A DNA stretch of 64,000 nt from Euborellia annulipes (taxonomy: Eukaryota; Arthropoda; Insecta; Dermaptera; Anisolabididae): positions 124,001 through 188,000 of the forward strand of contig JAKCPI010026167.1 in the NCBI GenBank assembly GCA_023213315.1, written 5' to 3'. Position 1 is the first letter of the stretch. Every line of letters begins with the position of its first letter. Positions 53,886-64,000 of the stretch are shown piece after piece. The position numbers and the translations under genes are program-made. The notes beneath the pieces were generated by a model. That model saw nothing but the letters and a program-made list of their open reading frames with translations. It was not told the DNA's origin and did no database searches.

Positions 53886-54783
53886 ATAATTTAAAAAAAA
53901 ATTGTATTTTTTATGTACTGAAAATGCCTAAACTTCATTATATATATTATAGGGTATATGTAGCTAGTAGAAAATATAATAAAATATTTTTATTTTTTAT
54001 TATATTTTTCTCTAACACTTATTTTCATTAAATTTTTGTATATATTTTTATTAAGTGTAATTAATTATGTATTTTGAAGCAAGGCTAAAAGTTGATAAAG
54101 AGCCTGCCTGGTACTTTTTAATCAAATGTAATATTTGAATATTAATATGCTCACAAGTATGGTTGCTACTAGAATGTACCTAAAAAAAAATATTTTGAAT
54201 ATAGGATTATAATTATTATAAATACCCCATTGGTGTAAATACGAGTAGGAGCAAGGTATATCTCTAATTTTTTGAAAATTTATATCTATTATTTTTTAAA
54301 AACAAACAAATTACAAGGCATTCACTGAAATGATCTTGATCTTGTGAAAAGGTCAAGTTCAGCTAAAATAAAATACTTTTATTTGCTTTTCGTTCTCAAA
54401 ATGTTCGGGGATATCTTTGAAATCCCATCGTAAGTCGTGAATAGAATAAATGAATACTGTCAAAGCGTATAGTGAAGGTCACTATTAAAGCACCCCCTTG
54501 GGGAGATTTATCTTGTTATTTTATTGTTTTTATAAAAAAAAAAGTTGGAAATCTTTATTGGAATTCTGTTCAACGTTTGAACCACAAGATTCCATTAAAA
54601 ATTTCATATTAAAAAAAAAAAAAACAATAAAATAATCACATGTGAAAACGCCTGGGGCTGTATCATCTACTTTCATTAGTATGTATAAATTTATAAGTAA
54701 TAATGAAGAAGTTCAGATATTAGCCCTCCCCGAATGACATTTTGCTGTCTCACCACTGTACTCACACTCAAATGTATTTCAGG

Positions 54784-55293
54784 CAGTGGTTTCCAAACTT
54801 TTTGTTTCAACGCCTCCCTTAAAAATATTTAATCATATTACGCCTCCCCCATCCCCCATTTTGTAAAATAATACAAAAACAAACATTTTTTAATGCTAAA
54901 AAATATAAATTTATATTAAGGTGGAGTAAAAAAAAATTTCAAGACATATGCCAAAATTATTTCTTTTATTGTGACGTTTCGGTCTGGTTTAGGCCATCTT
55001 AGAGCCGGAGGTGAGAATAAATGAAATTTTCAATGAAAATCAAATTAAAATTTCATTTATTCTCACCTCATGCTCTCAAAATGGCCGAAACGACACAATA
55101 AAAGAAATAATTTTTGAACCGCCTTAATAATACTTCCAACCACAAAGACATACGTCACAATAAATTTATATAAAAATATTTTTTTTTATAATCCTATTTA
55201 TAAAATTAGCAATTATTTGGAAAATTGCTCGCTGTGGTTAACATTCGCGCCTCCCTTTAGACTAGTCCGCGCCTCACAGTTTGGAAAACGCAG
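54784..55293. mobile_element. hAT-like MITE, CAGTGGTTTCCAAAC terminus
   Basis: Starts CAGTGGTTTCCAAACTTTTT and ends AGTTTGGAAAACGCAG, with octamers ATTTCAGG (54776-54783) and ATTTAAGG (55294-55301). Inner copies of CGCCTCCC sit near both ends. A palindromic MITE is nested at 54914-55130. Confidence 0.82.
54914..55130. mobile_element. Palindromic MITE nested in hAT-like element
   Basis: ATTAAGGTGGAGT...TTCTTTTATTGTG, the GACGTTTCGG...GGCCAT block and GAGGTGAGAATAAATGAAATTTT are mirrored on the right. The arms are about 100 bp. The GACGTTTCGGTCTGG block (54973-55003, minus-strand reading) belongs to the recurring CCGAAACGTC motif. Confidence 0.78.
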
Positions 55294-55301
55294 ATTTAAG
55301 G

Positions 55302-57454
55302 CCTAAATATTATTTAAAGCAAATATATTTAATTGTATTTATTAATTTTTCTGATCATTATTTTATAAAATTTTTCTATTTTCTATTTTTTATTTTAATT
55401 ATAGACCTATATATAGCCTACATGTATTATATAATCCTCAAGTTTGAATGTTTAGAATGTTGTGGAATGTTGTACAGTATGATAAAATTTGCAATGTAGC
55501 CTATACCCTTTAATTTATTTGTTTATTCTTATACTTTGCCAAAAAGAGGCTTATTAACATGAATGTAAATATATGATTTTCAATAAATAATTGAAACTTT
55601 GAATATGTTTGTTGAATCTTTTCGAAAATGTCATCTAGAGAGAGAAAGCTTAAAAAGGAGAAGGAAATAACGAGTCTTTTTCAGAGACAAAAGGCCTTGT
55701 GGTTTCATTGTGCCCTCGTTTAATTTGAAATTCTTCCAGCCCTTCTTAATTAACTCTCATTTAAATTGAAATAGGCTACCTGAGGGAGAAAAAACTATCA
55801 ATGCCATATCAAATTTCATTTTCTCTCTTATTATTATCAACATCTCTTTATTTTAAAGACGTTTTAAATTATCTCCATTTCTATTATAGCCAATACTCAA
55901 CAATATCTTGTGAATGTTAAAAGGAAGTTACCTCTATAGAGTTTCTTTGATAGGAGAAGAATAGAGATTGAGAATTTGACATAATCAAAGACAAGGAATA
56001 AAAATCACGAGTAATGTATGGATATATTTTGATTTTGACGATATAATTAGAATTTGTTTTTGACCTTTCTCAATTAGCAGCAGTCCAACGCCCATTAATT
56101 GAAGTTAATAAAGTAGTCGCTGTCCGCATAATATCCTCTCATATTATGAGTCAAGCAAGAGGTCATAAATGAATTTTAATTCGATGGAGAAGAATAGATT
56201 TTATTTTGGGATCGAATTAAGTTTGTTAAATTTCTGTCATATACTAACAAATAAAATTGGGGGATCTATTTTGAGGCAGCTACTTTAGTGGTTACTAAGT
56301 TAAACTATCTATTCTAGTTCATTCCCAATGTTTATTTACTGTATTTAAAGATAATTGGATTTGATGAGTCGTTATTCTGGAATGGATATCAAATCTCTTT
56401 AAATAAAATTTATAACTACAATTAGTATTTTAATTAAAAGCAAAAAATCGTACCAGATAGACTTTTCAACACGTTTGCTCCATCCGGCCGCCAATCACTA
56501 ACTCTACAATTATTTGCTTTCAAAGGACTTATACCTCAGTGAGATAGTTTTTCACTTATTGGGCGTATCTAAGGAATTTGGCTGGGGAGGGTCATGGGAC
56601 CAGCCATCCTGGGAAGCCCTATAATGTCTTAATTTTTCTTGGGGCGGGGAGTCTTTTTTTGGAGGAGGCGCGGGCCGGACTCTCCTAGTTACACCCATGA
56701 CAGTACTTTATAATGTGATCGTACTAAATTTAAAACTGGTCCAAAAGTAGGCCTAAATCTTGTGCACTAAAGCCCTTTATTCAAGTGAGAAAAGGTAGAA
56801 AAAAGCGTAAATAGAAAATGTGCCTGCTCTTTTGTTTAATGGAAAAGGAATTAAACAGAAATATATTAGACGTATTTTTTCAAAAACCGCACCACCTTGA
56901 TTACCTTTAATATAGCCTTTAAAGAATTTATTCAACTAACCACGCTTATTTTAATTTTTTTATAGTCGAATTATTTTTTAATCTGGTATTATTAATTAAA
57001 ATTTAAGTGATTAAAATAAAAAAAGCACTTGATAATCTTCCAATTCAAAAAATCCTCCCCCAGCCACCCATTGTGAATTTCAAGGCACCTCTGTTCGGTG
57101 CTCTCTTCCCCTTCCCCTTAAACCCAGAGTTTCAAGGAATCTCCGCCAGGCTGCAGCACATCACACGGTTGCATGAAGAATCCGTTTCAAGCGACTTGCT
57201 TTTTTTCCATTCACTTATGAACCCGATAGACTTGAGTTTAATTTAGAACAGGTCTCGCAATCTCTCTACCAACAAAAGAACTACTTAGAAATAAAGTTGT
57301 TTAGCGGTAATTTTGAAACCTTTTAGGAGTTTTTTTTTTTTCTATTTTTGGTAGTGTTGAAATCAATAATTTATTTTGGACCGATCTAATAAATAATGTT
57401 ACAGAGAAGTTCTAATAATCATGATGAAATAGTTTTTGAGTGGAAATAGACACA
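55302..57454. other. Intergenic, unclassified
   Basis: AT-rich. A possible hAT-like remnant with G-runs lies at about 56561-56700 (GGGCGTATCTAAGG...CTAGTTACACCCATG). A GC-richer 180-bp patch at 57035-57215 holds an open frame without an AUG start (57007-57246, Pro/Phe-rich, includes ILPQPPIVNFKAPLFGALF), which I cannot assign. Confidence 0.4.
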
Positions 57455-57537
57455 AAAATTCTGGTGTGACAAGCACAGAACACAACTTTCAATTACCGAA
57501 GTTGTTTGCTGTGCGATAAGTCACACCAGATTTTTTT
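57455..57537. repeat. Isolated Rep-A hairpin unit
   Basis: TTCTGGTGTGACAAGCACAG...CTGTGCGATAAGTCACACCAGA with the inner ACACAACTTTC pair. Rep-A body is missing on both sides. It abuts the truncated retrotransposon. Confidence 0.75.
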
Positions 57538-57539
57538 AA

Positions 57540-58640
57540 TGACTATTCTCTATTGATTTATTAGTTGAAAAATCCTCCGAGAGAACATATAAGGGTTCAG
57601 GCAGGAAAGGCTTTGGCGGTCACCAACCAGCTATGGGGAATGTGGAGGAGAAGCGACTTGAGAGGAATTCAAGAGAAAATAAAAATTTATGAATCATTGG
57701 TGTATTCAATTAAAGCCTATGGATTGGAAACGTGGGGGTGGAGGAAGGCGGAGATGGAGCGAATCTTGGGGAGATATGTGAAAGGAATTTTGGGAATAGC
57801 TAGGAACACACCTAGCTATATGTGGCAGATGGAAACAGGAGTCCTGAGTGTGGAGGCGAGAAATTTCGTAACTATGGCAAGGAAAGTTTTAAGGATAATG
57901 TCTATGGAAGATGATCGATGGCCAAAGATGTGTCTCCGGGAATGTGCAAGGAACATCCTAAACAAAATCCATCCAGCTGGGGAAAGGAAATGATGAAAGC
58001 AATGGAAGATGTCGGTAATCCGGGAATAATTAAAATGATCCAGCAAAATAGAGACAGGGAAGACATAGCGAGAGAGTTAGAAAAGGCAGCACAAAAGAAG
58101 ATCGAGCAAGAACTACAGAGAAATTGGGCAAGAATAGATAAGTCGTCGTATTGCCAGTATTACAAAAGAATTAAAACAAGTATAGGAATTGAAAATTATT
58201 TGTTGGACGGGAGGTGGTCAAACAGAAAGAGGGAGTTATGGACGAGAATGAGAATGGGAGTGGGACTCGGAGGTAGCAGAAAATGGGAAAATATTAATAA
58301 GTGTAGACTCTGTGAGGAAGAAGAGGAATCATTAAAACATATAATGGAGTGCAAAGCAGTGTCTGGCAACGGATCAGGAGGCCCTGAGTTGGGAGAAGAA
58401 GCAGAAGTGTTGTGGGGAATGAGGGATGGGAGGGCAAATTGAAGGACAATATACAGGAAGAAATGGTGGTGGTATGGCAGGAATGGGAGAGAAGGATAGA
58501 CGTTACAAAGAAAAAATGAATTTGGCTTAAAAATTGTAAATATTGTAATTGTAAAAATTTTGTAAAGAAAAAATAAAATAAATTTGTATATAGACCCCAA
58601 ACCCGAGAAGGGAGGGGTGGAAGTCAAATAAATAATAATA
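57540..58640 (+). mobile_element. 5'-truncated non-LTR retrotransposon
   Basis: Only the 3' end is left: the region after the reverse-transcriptase catalytic core, the C-terminal zinc-knuckle region, and a short 3' UTR ending AAATAAATAATAATA. There is no catalytic YxDD segment or endonuclease. 5' truncation and an A/T tail are typical of LINE insertion. Another MITE begins exactly at the tail. Confidence 0.82.
57565..58442 (+). pseudogene. Retrotransposon polyprotein C-terminus, frameshifted
   Basis: Frame 1 (57565-57993) contains IYESLVYSIKAYGLETWGW and ILGRYVKGILGIARNTPSYM, which match the thumb region after the RT catalytic domain of non-LTR elements (jockey/R1-like insects' LINEs). Frame 3 (57918-58442) continues the protein, with SYCQYYKRIKTSIGIENYLL and the zinc knuckle CRLCEEEEESLKHIMEC (C-x2-C-x8-H-x3-C). 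The switch between frames lies at about 57930-57990, so at least one indel has broken it. It is not a host gene. Confidence 0.82.
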
Positions 58641-59630
58641 GAGGAGAAGGTCCAAATTTCGGCTAGGGTCCAAATTCTGGCTAGTACTGTAATCAGTGTA
58701 AGGAGATGCTGCAATGTAGCCGCGATAGTATAAACAACTCTCAGGGACGCCCATTGCATGGTTGAAGAAGCTGCGCAATTCAGTGACAGTTGTTTGAGTG
58801 GTGGTAATTTTTTCGATTTTCGACAATTGAAAACTTTTACAGGTATGCATTTTTTAATTTACTGAATAGTCTAAAACTTTGAATATATTACTCTCCATAA
58901 ATAGTTGGGTTAAAGATACCCCAAGGTACCATAATCGATATAATTCCAAGCTCTCAACCGACTGTAGAATTTTTTATTAACCTCAAACCGACGCCATAGT
59001 GAAGGTCTAAATTCGGGCTACTAGGAAAAAAAAAACAAAGGACGTAAAGCCGTATTGCTCATTATATATACAATTATCTGAATATAATAAATACATCTTG
59101 AGCAAGGGCGGATACAAGGGGGTGGGTAAAGGGAGTAATTACCCCCCCGAAAAAAAAAATACTTTTTTCTAAAAAAATGTATTTTTAATGTAAAATTTTA
59201 AAAATTAATACTTAAAAATTTGATTTGTATTTATATTCTGGCAAACAAGTATAGAATATGCCTTTAAATTACCGAAATTAAGAAAAAATTGTGTGTTGTG
59301 CGACTAGTCACACCAGATTACCCCCTCCCCTCCCCCCGAGAAACACCTCTGGATCCGCCCTTGATCTTGAGTTAAATATTTGTACATATTTTATTGTTTT
59401 ATTCTAGTTTATTTTGGCCTAGCCCAAATTTAGACCACATCTCAAAAATTTGTGATTTTGAATATTTTTTTAAGTGATAAAAAAAATAAAATTAAAGGTA
59501 TTTTAAAGCTTTTTAAATAGTTTATCGAAAGAAAACCTTTGAATGTACAATTTTATCATGGTTAGAGTTAATAATATTCATTCTAACAAAAGTTATAACA
59601 CAAAAAGTAAACAGTAGCCGAAATTTGGAC
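58640..59630. mobile_element. Element bounded by GGTCCAAATTTCGGCT repeats
   Basis: GAGGAGAAGGTCCAAATTTCGGCT at 58641-58664 is exactly mirrored at 59606-59629. Diverged copies of the same word lie inside: GGTCCAAATTCTGGCTAG (58668), GGTCTAAATTCGGGCTAC (59005) and, inverted, AGCCCAAATTTAGACC (59432). A hAT-like MITE (59103-59363) is nested. No coding capacity; class unknown. Confidence 0.7.
59103..59363. mobile_element. hAT-like MITE, CAAGGGCGGAT family, copy 2
   Basis: Starts CAAGGGCGGATACAAGG and ends GGATCCGCCCTTG, with an exact 8-bp duplication ATCTTGAG (59095-59102, 59364-59371). It includes a decayed arm of the CTGGTGTGAC hairpin (TGTGCGACTAGTCACACCAG). Confidence 0.92.
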
Positions 59631-59704
59631 CTTCTCCTCTAATAATAAAGTTGAAAAATCATTTACCACCTACTTAAAGTTATTTAGTCTCATTAGATAA
59701 TTTT

Positions 59705-60395
59705 TACTTTCTCTATTCGTGTGAAAAATTGGATTTGATGGAAATAGTCGTTTTAAGGTCCCCTGAGTGCAAAAAAGTGGTTTTCGCGACATGGTCTGTC
59801 TGTTTCTCTGTGTGTGTGTGTGCTGTGTATGTGACACTGTGTTCAATTTTAAGCATGAAGGAATTGAGCTACGAAATTTAAATTTTATATTTAAATTATA
59901 CACCTCCCGAGGCGAGGAAATAATGGCAATCATTTATTCTATCTTTTCTATGAAGTACAAGAGTAAGTGTGCTTCAACGATTTTGATTAAAATTCAAAAA
60001 ATAAAACTCGTATACCAAAACTAAGCTAAACTCGTATACCAAAAGACGCGGGTTCGGACCCCAGGCAGTCCGATTTATTTAAGCCATTTGGATACTAAAT
60101 GGGCTTAAATACGAATGCCTGGACTCCCAATGTGTATATTAATTAATAACGGATATCGTCAAAGTCTTAAATGGCCTGAGTTGCCGAAAAGACTGTGTGT
60201 ATGTGTGTGTGAGAGTGAACGAGAAAAAAGTGGGAGTGTTTTTAAAAAATAAAGAAAAAAAATGTACCGTACTGTCGGAACCTAAATATAAGTCGAAACA
60301 AAAAATCTGGTGTGACAATCACAGTACAACTTTGGATTACCGAAGGAAAGAGAAAGTTGTGTACCGTGCTACCAGACAGACCAGATTTTTTTCAT
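59705..60395 (+). repeat. Rep-A repeat, plus orientation, diverged
   Basis: TTACTTTCTCTATTCG head without a full palindrome, GGATTTGATGGAAATAG, a TGTGTGTGTGTG run, GAATTGAGCTACG, a deletion of the core, then a SINE, CTGTCGGAACCTAAATATAAG and the hairpin tail to 60390. Confidence 0.65.
60013..60261 (+). mobile_element. SINE, 5'-truncated, inside Rep-A
   Basis: Begins near a short duplication of AACTCGTATACCAAAA (60006 and 60029), box B GGTTCGGACCC, the usual body and the GTGTGTGTGAGAGTG tail with A-run. Box A is missing. Confidence 0.75.
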
Positions 60396-61065
60396 AATTA
60401 ACAAGGCGAGGGATAGTATTTAATTTGGTCTAGAAGATGGACATAAATGAGACCGAAACGTCGCCTCTGAGGCAATAAATGGAATAATCTTAGTTTTTTT
60501 TTTCGCTTTTTTAAATACCTTAAACATGCAATATAATTAACTATACCCTAGTATACCTCATTCAAATATAATTAGAATCTTCGTTTAATTGTTTTTATTT
60601 AATACAATTTTTTGTGCATTTTTGGACAGAGAAGTGGTGAAAGGTTTACATTATTTAGTGCTTTTTTTTAAGATTCTGTAGTTAAGAGAAAGAGAGAGAT
60701 AGAGAGATTGACATTGTTCTAGTTTAAATTTTCTTTCCAATTGACCTGATTTTTCTTTGCTTATAAAAGCACGACATGCGGGTGGAATGGAATCAATTCG
60801 TAACGAATCTCCAAACAATCGGGTATGCATTCATCTTTTTTTAATCTTCGTTCGTCTGACGTCACGGCTTATTCGATATATAAGAGGAGTATTAAAAAAA
60901 AAAAGATCCGGATTAAATGATGATTTTACTTTTGAAATATAAAAGATCTCTCTTTTTAATAATTTATTTATTTGTGAATAAATCTACTATTCATAGGTGT
61001 AGTCAGGATATTTTCCCGGGAGTGAGAGGGGAATTTGTGTTAAATAATCATCAAGATTTAAATAG
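60396..61065. other. Intergenic, unclassified
   Basis: Contains CTAGAAGATGG...CCGAAACGTC at 60430-60462, the same motif found in palindromic MITEs elsewhere. No coding signal. Confidence 0.4.
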
Positions 61066-61210
61066 CTCTCGGGCCTTGGTGCAGTGGTTAGCGTGCTGGC
61101 CTTCTTTACCAAAGGTTGCGGGTTCGCAATTTAATTGGCTACCAATAAATTGAATAAATAGAGACGGGGTCTAAATGCCCTCCGTTGCCGAAAAAGACCT
61201 CAAAATTTGA
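61066..61210 (+). mobile_element. SINE, second subfamily
   Basis: CTCTCGGGCCTTGGTGCAGTGGTTAGCGTG has a good box-A match and GCGGGTTCG a truncated box B. The 3' part (TTGGCTACCAATAAATTGAATA, GGGGTCTAAATGCCCTC) differs from the main SINE and matches fragments at 36190-36260 and 14500-14560. Confidence 0.65.
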
Positions 61211-61607
61211 GAAATATTAACAATAAAATTTATCTTAATGTTCAATAACAATTTTATAATATGTAACAAGAGGTCAAATAAATTTATGAACAACTCGAGT
61301 ATTGAATTCTTACCACTATCTCCCCCTCAGATAAAATTGTGCCCCCATCTGATAAACCCTCAGAGCAGAGAGAAATTTCTCAATTAACAGTAGATTTATT
61401 TTCATTGGAAACAATATGCAAATTCTCCCGACCATCTTTAAGTCGGGGTTAACAAGAACTAATAAAATATCGCCAATTATTTCAGCCTTTTTATAAACAG
61501 AGTATTCAATAACAATTTTTACAACACGATATGAAAACAAGTCAAATAATAAATGAACAAATTCGAAACCTGGATCTTAGCACAGTGGAGCAACAAATTA
61601 ATTTATA

Positions 61608-61700
61608 AAAAAAAATCTGGTGTGATGATCGCACAGCACACATCTTTCTATACCTTCGATAATTGAATGTTGTGTTTTGTGCTTCCCACACAAGATTTTA
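61608..61700 (-). repeat. Isolated Rep-A hairpin unit, minus orientation
   Basis: AAAATCTGGTGTGATGATCGCACAGCACAC...GTTGTGTTTTGTGCTTCCCACACAAGATTTT; diverged arms. Confidence 0.65.
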
Positions 61701-61714
61701 TGTCGAAAATATAT

Positions 61715-61853
61715 TTCCATTCTTGGCTATTGATTCTGGTCTATTAATTTGTTGTCCGGCTTTTTAAATGTATGTCTATGAAACTTTCAAACGCCTTTTC
61801 TCTAATTGTTGCATATCGGACTTTCGCCACTATGATTGTCAGCAGGCGATATA
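61715..61853. mobile_element. Right half of the TATATCGCC MITE
   Basis: GGCTATTGATTCTGGTCTATTAATTTG through CACTATGATTGTCAGCAGGCGATATA matches the right half of copy 1 (about 23815-23944). The left terminus is missing. Confidence 0.78.
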
Positions 61854-62888
61854 TAGCTAAGAGAGTGGGGAAGAATAAGGGTTGGAGTTCAAATAACCTC
61901 AGAGAGATGATAAACAACAATTTAAAAAAAGAAACTCTTTAATTAATATAAATTAATCAAATTTAAACCAATATTCTGAAATATAATCTATTCATTTAAT
62001 AAAATTTTATTTCAATCCTGAAAATCAAATACGTGTAGTTTTTATTAATATATTGATATATAATATTATTTTTAGGATCTGCCGATATTATCTGAAAAAC
62101 ATTAATCATAGTCGATTACGATTCATGTTCCTAAAAAGCCGCATTCCCGTGAATGTTCTTAGCAAAAGATTTCCCACTAAAGATAGACTTATCACTCAAT
62201 ACTATGATTAATGATCGATATCATTTCACTAATCCTTTGGAATCAAAAATAATTATTTTAATGATTATATTTATAAAAGAGTTAAAAGAAACGATTTCCA
62301 CAACTCAAAGTGTAAAAAGATTAGATTTCAAACAAATTATATCAAAAAAGAGGCGTCATCTAAATGCCCTCAGGTGCCAAGACTGTTTTTGGTTGAAAAT
62401 ATAAAATAATATAGGGGAGAGTCGGGTAGTATGGGACAGCGGGTATTATGGGACAGGGTCTATTTACAGTGATAGATATTAGATAGCACATCCTAGGACA
62501 GGGCATTCGTTAATTACAAAGCATTTAGATAGCTGAATTTTAAAGCCAAAGGGTTAACATTTAGTAAATAGTGTTAAAAATTAATGTCATGTCTAGGGGG
62601 TGCCTTTAATATTTTAACGTCATGTTTAAAATAAAAATGGAGTCCTTAGCCTAAAAAGTAGGGTTATGAATTAAATTGATATAAATCTCGAGTAAGGTTA
62701 TGATTTTGATACCTTTGAAATAAAGCAACATGTTAACGTCGCTGTTAAAACTTTGTTTAGAGAATAGCATTTTTTTAACGCTGATTGTTTCTACATTAAT
62801 TTTTAACACCCATTTGTTTATTTTAAATTTTAACGCCTCTTTTTAGAGAATAGACCTGATCGGCTCGTTTTTGAGTTAAAGTTGCACC
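61854..62888. other. Intergenic with transposon-end remnant
   Basis: At 62412, GGGGAGAGTCGGGTAGTATGGGACAG and a second GTATTATGGGACAGG look like a transposon terminus. Farther on, TTTTAACG words and TTTAGAGAATAG (62756 and 62844) repeat. No open frame of interest. Confidence 0.4.
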
Positions 62889-63155
62889 CAAGGGCGGATA
62901 CAGGGGGGGGGGTAAAGGGGGTAATTACCCCCCCCCCGAGATTCGAAAAAATACCTTTTTTTCGCAAAAAAATTTATTTTTAATGTAAAATTTTTAAAAT
63001 TAATACTTAAAAATTTGATGTGTATTTATATTCTGGCAAACAAGTACAGAATGCGCTTTTAAATTACCGAAATTAAAAAAAAATAGTGTGCTGTGCGACG
63101 AGTCACACCAGATTACCCCCCACCCCCCCGAGAAACACTTCTGGATCCGCCCTTG
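62889..63155. mobile_element. hAT-like MITE, CAAGGGCGGAT family, copy 3
   Basis: Starts CAAGGGCGGATACAGG and ends GGATCCGCCCTTG, with an exact duplication GTTGCACC (62881-62888, 63156-63163). Its interior is close to copy 2. Confidence 0.92.
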
Positions 63156-63243
63156 GTTGCACCAGCACTTTGGCAACGGTTGATGGATTCGATATTACAA
63201 TTGATAGTGTTCAATGCTTTTTCGATGACATAATAATACAGGA

Positions 63244-63592
63244 TAGGGTCCGACCGAAACAAGATTTTCAGCCGAAACCGAAACCGAATATTCGGCCTCA
63301 ACCTTAGTTTCGGCCGAAACCGTAACCGAAACCGAAACTTGTATTTCCTATAAAAATTTTTTTCATTTTAACTTTTTTTTTTTTTTGAATTTTTTCCCTC
63401 CCGTGAAAATCATTTTTCACCTTGTTTTTTTTTTTTGCATGCGAGTCTCATCCCATTTTTTCAGACTCTGGTTTCGGCCGGCCGAAAGGTTCGGCCACTT
63501 TTTGGCCGAAACCGAAACTACGGCCGTAACCATGATTTTTGGCCGAAACTGGCCGAAACCGTAACCGAAACCGAATATTCGGTCGGTTCCTA
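63244..63592. mobile_element. hAT-like MITE rich in GGCCGAAACC, copy 2
   Basis: Starts TAGGGTCCGACCGAAAC and ends CGGTCGGTTCCTA, with an exact duplication ATACAGGA (63236-63243, 63593-63600). Same order of GGCCGAAACC blocks and polyT as 18288-18621, in the same orientation, with small indels. Confidence 0.92.
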
Positions 63593-63679
63593 ATACAGGA
63601 GTCAACTTTTGAAGAAATACTTAAACATTTACAGCTTAATTTGATAAAATTAGAATGAATAATTTAAGATTGAATCAAG

Positions 63680-64000
63680 CAGTGGCGTACCGAGGGGGAG
63701 CGGGGGGGGGGGGGGGTCCGCCCCAGGCCCCGAGCCGGCATAGGCCCCCATATATTTATAAAAAAAAAATTAATGAAAATTTCTCTTTGAGAGGCCCCGC
63801 GGTGCCCTCAGGGCTCAAGTAAAAACGGAAAAATTTAGATAAAAAAAAAAACAAAATTTAATGAAAATTTCTCTTTGAGACTCCCCGGGGCCCTTGGGGT
63901 TCAGAGATATAGGGTATTTTTAAAATATCTTTGTGTATGGAGGTGAAGGATATTTCAAGATGAGCACCCCCCCCCCCAAAAAAAAAAAAAATTCAATATA
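63680..64000. mobile_element. hAT-like element, right end outside window
   Basis: Starts CAGTGGCGTACCGAGGGGG, followed by a long G-run and CCGCCCCAGGCCCCGAG. An internal direct repeat (AAAATTTCTCTTTGAGA..CCCCG at about 63775 and 63862) is present. The window stops before the other terminus. Confidence 0.65.

Noticed and set aside
58196..58759. 187-codon minus-strand frame
   Set aside because: It is the antisense of the retrotransposon fragment and has no family features.

Overview
This is an AT-rich insect chromosomal window. It contains three complete-looking protein-coding genes, all on the + strand and all of the Osiris family (DUF1676), which is found in insects. The insect order cannot be fixed from the sequence. 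The coding islands are small (about 0.8-0.9 kb per gene) and sit in a sea of short transposable elements, so most of the 64 kb is repeat-derived intron and intergenic DNA.

Layout: 1-7.1 kb is intergenic, with a decayed coding fragment of unknown origin at the left edge, several hAT-type MITEs with exact 8-bp target duplications, a tRNA-derived SINE and a 1.7-kb fold-back inserted in a hAT element. Osiris gene 1 runs 7216-16373 (two exons, 8.3-kb intron). 16.5-22.3 kb is repeats. Osiris gene 2 runs 22526-29463 (three exons) with an unusual acidic, Trp/His-rich C-terminal exon. 29.5-32.9 kb is intergenic. Osiris gene 3 runs 32966-52397 (two exons around an 18.7-kb intron packed with nested repeats). 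52.5-64 kb is intergenic repeats plus the 3' end of a frameshifted non-LTR retrotransposon.

All three genes have an N-terminal signal peptide, a TATA-type core promoter, and a phase-1 intron at the same place, immediately before the basic R-x-(R)-x-K-K segment that leads into the hydrophobic domain. This common architecture marks them as tandem paralogs of one Osiris cluster. Osiris proteins are known as secretory-pathway and membrane proteins of cuticle-forming cells, acting in cuticle nanostructure and tracheal maturation. Co-regulated expression during cuticle deposition is expected from the family; it is not shown by the sequence.

Repeat families seen: (i) hAT-like MITEs with G-run/C-run interiors and 8-bp TSDs; (ii) 'Rep-A', a dispersed 0.5-0.9-kb repeat with an AT-rich palindromic head and a tail that is a long near-perfect hairpin around CTGGTGTGAC; (iii) a tRNA-derived SINE with pol III A and B boxes and 9-14-bp TSDs; (iv) two giant fold-backs with arms of about 0.74-0.8 kb; (v) several smaller palindromic MITEs, some sharing a CTGARGATGG...CCGAAACGTC motif. 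Many are nested, so relative insertion ages can be read directly. I found no separate new multi-gene system. The most unusual content is the nested palindrome landscape inside the Osiris cluster and the aberrant second Osiris paralog.
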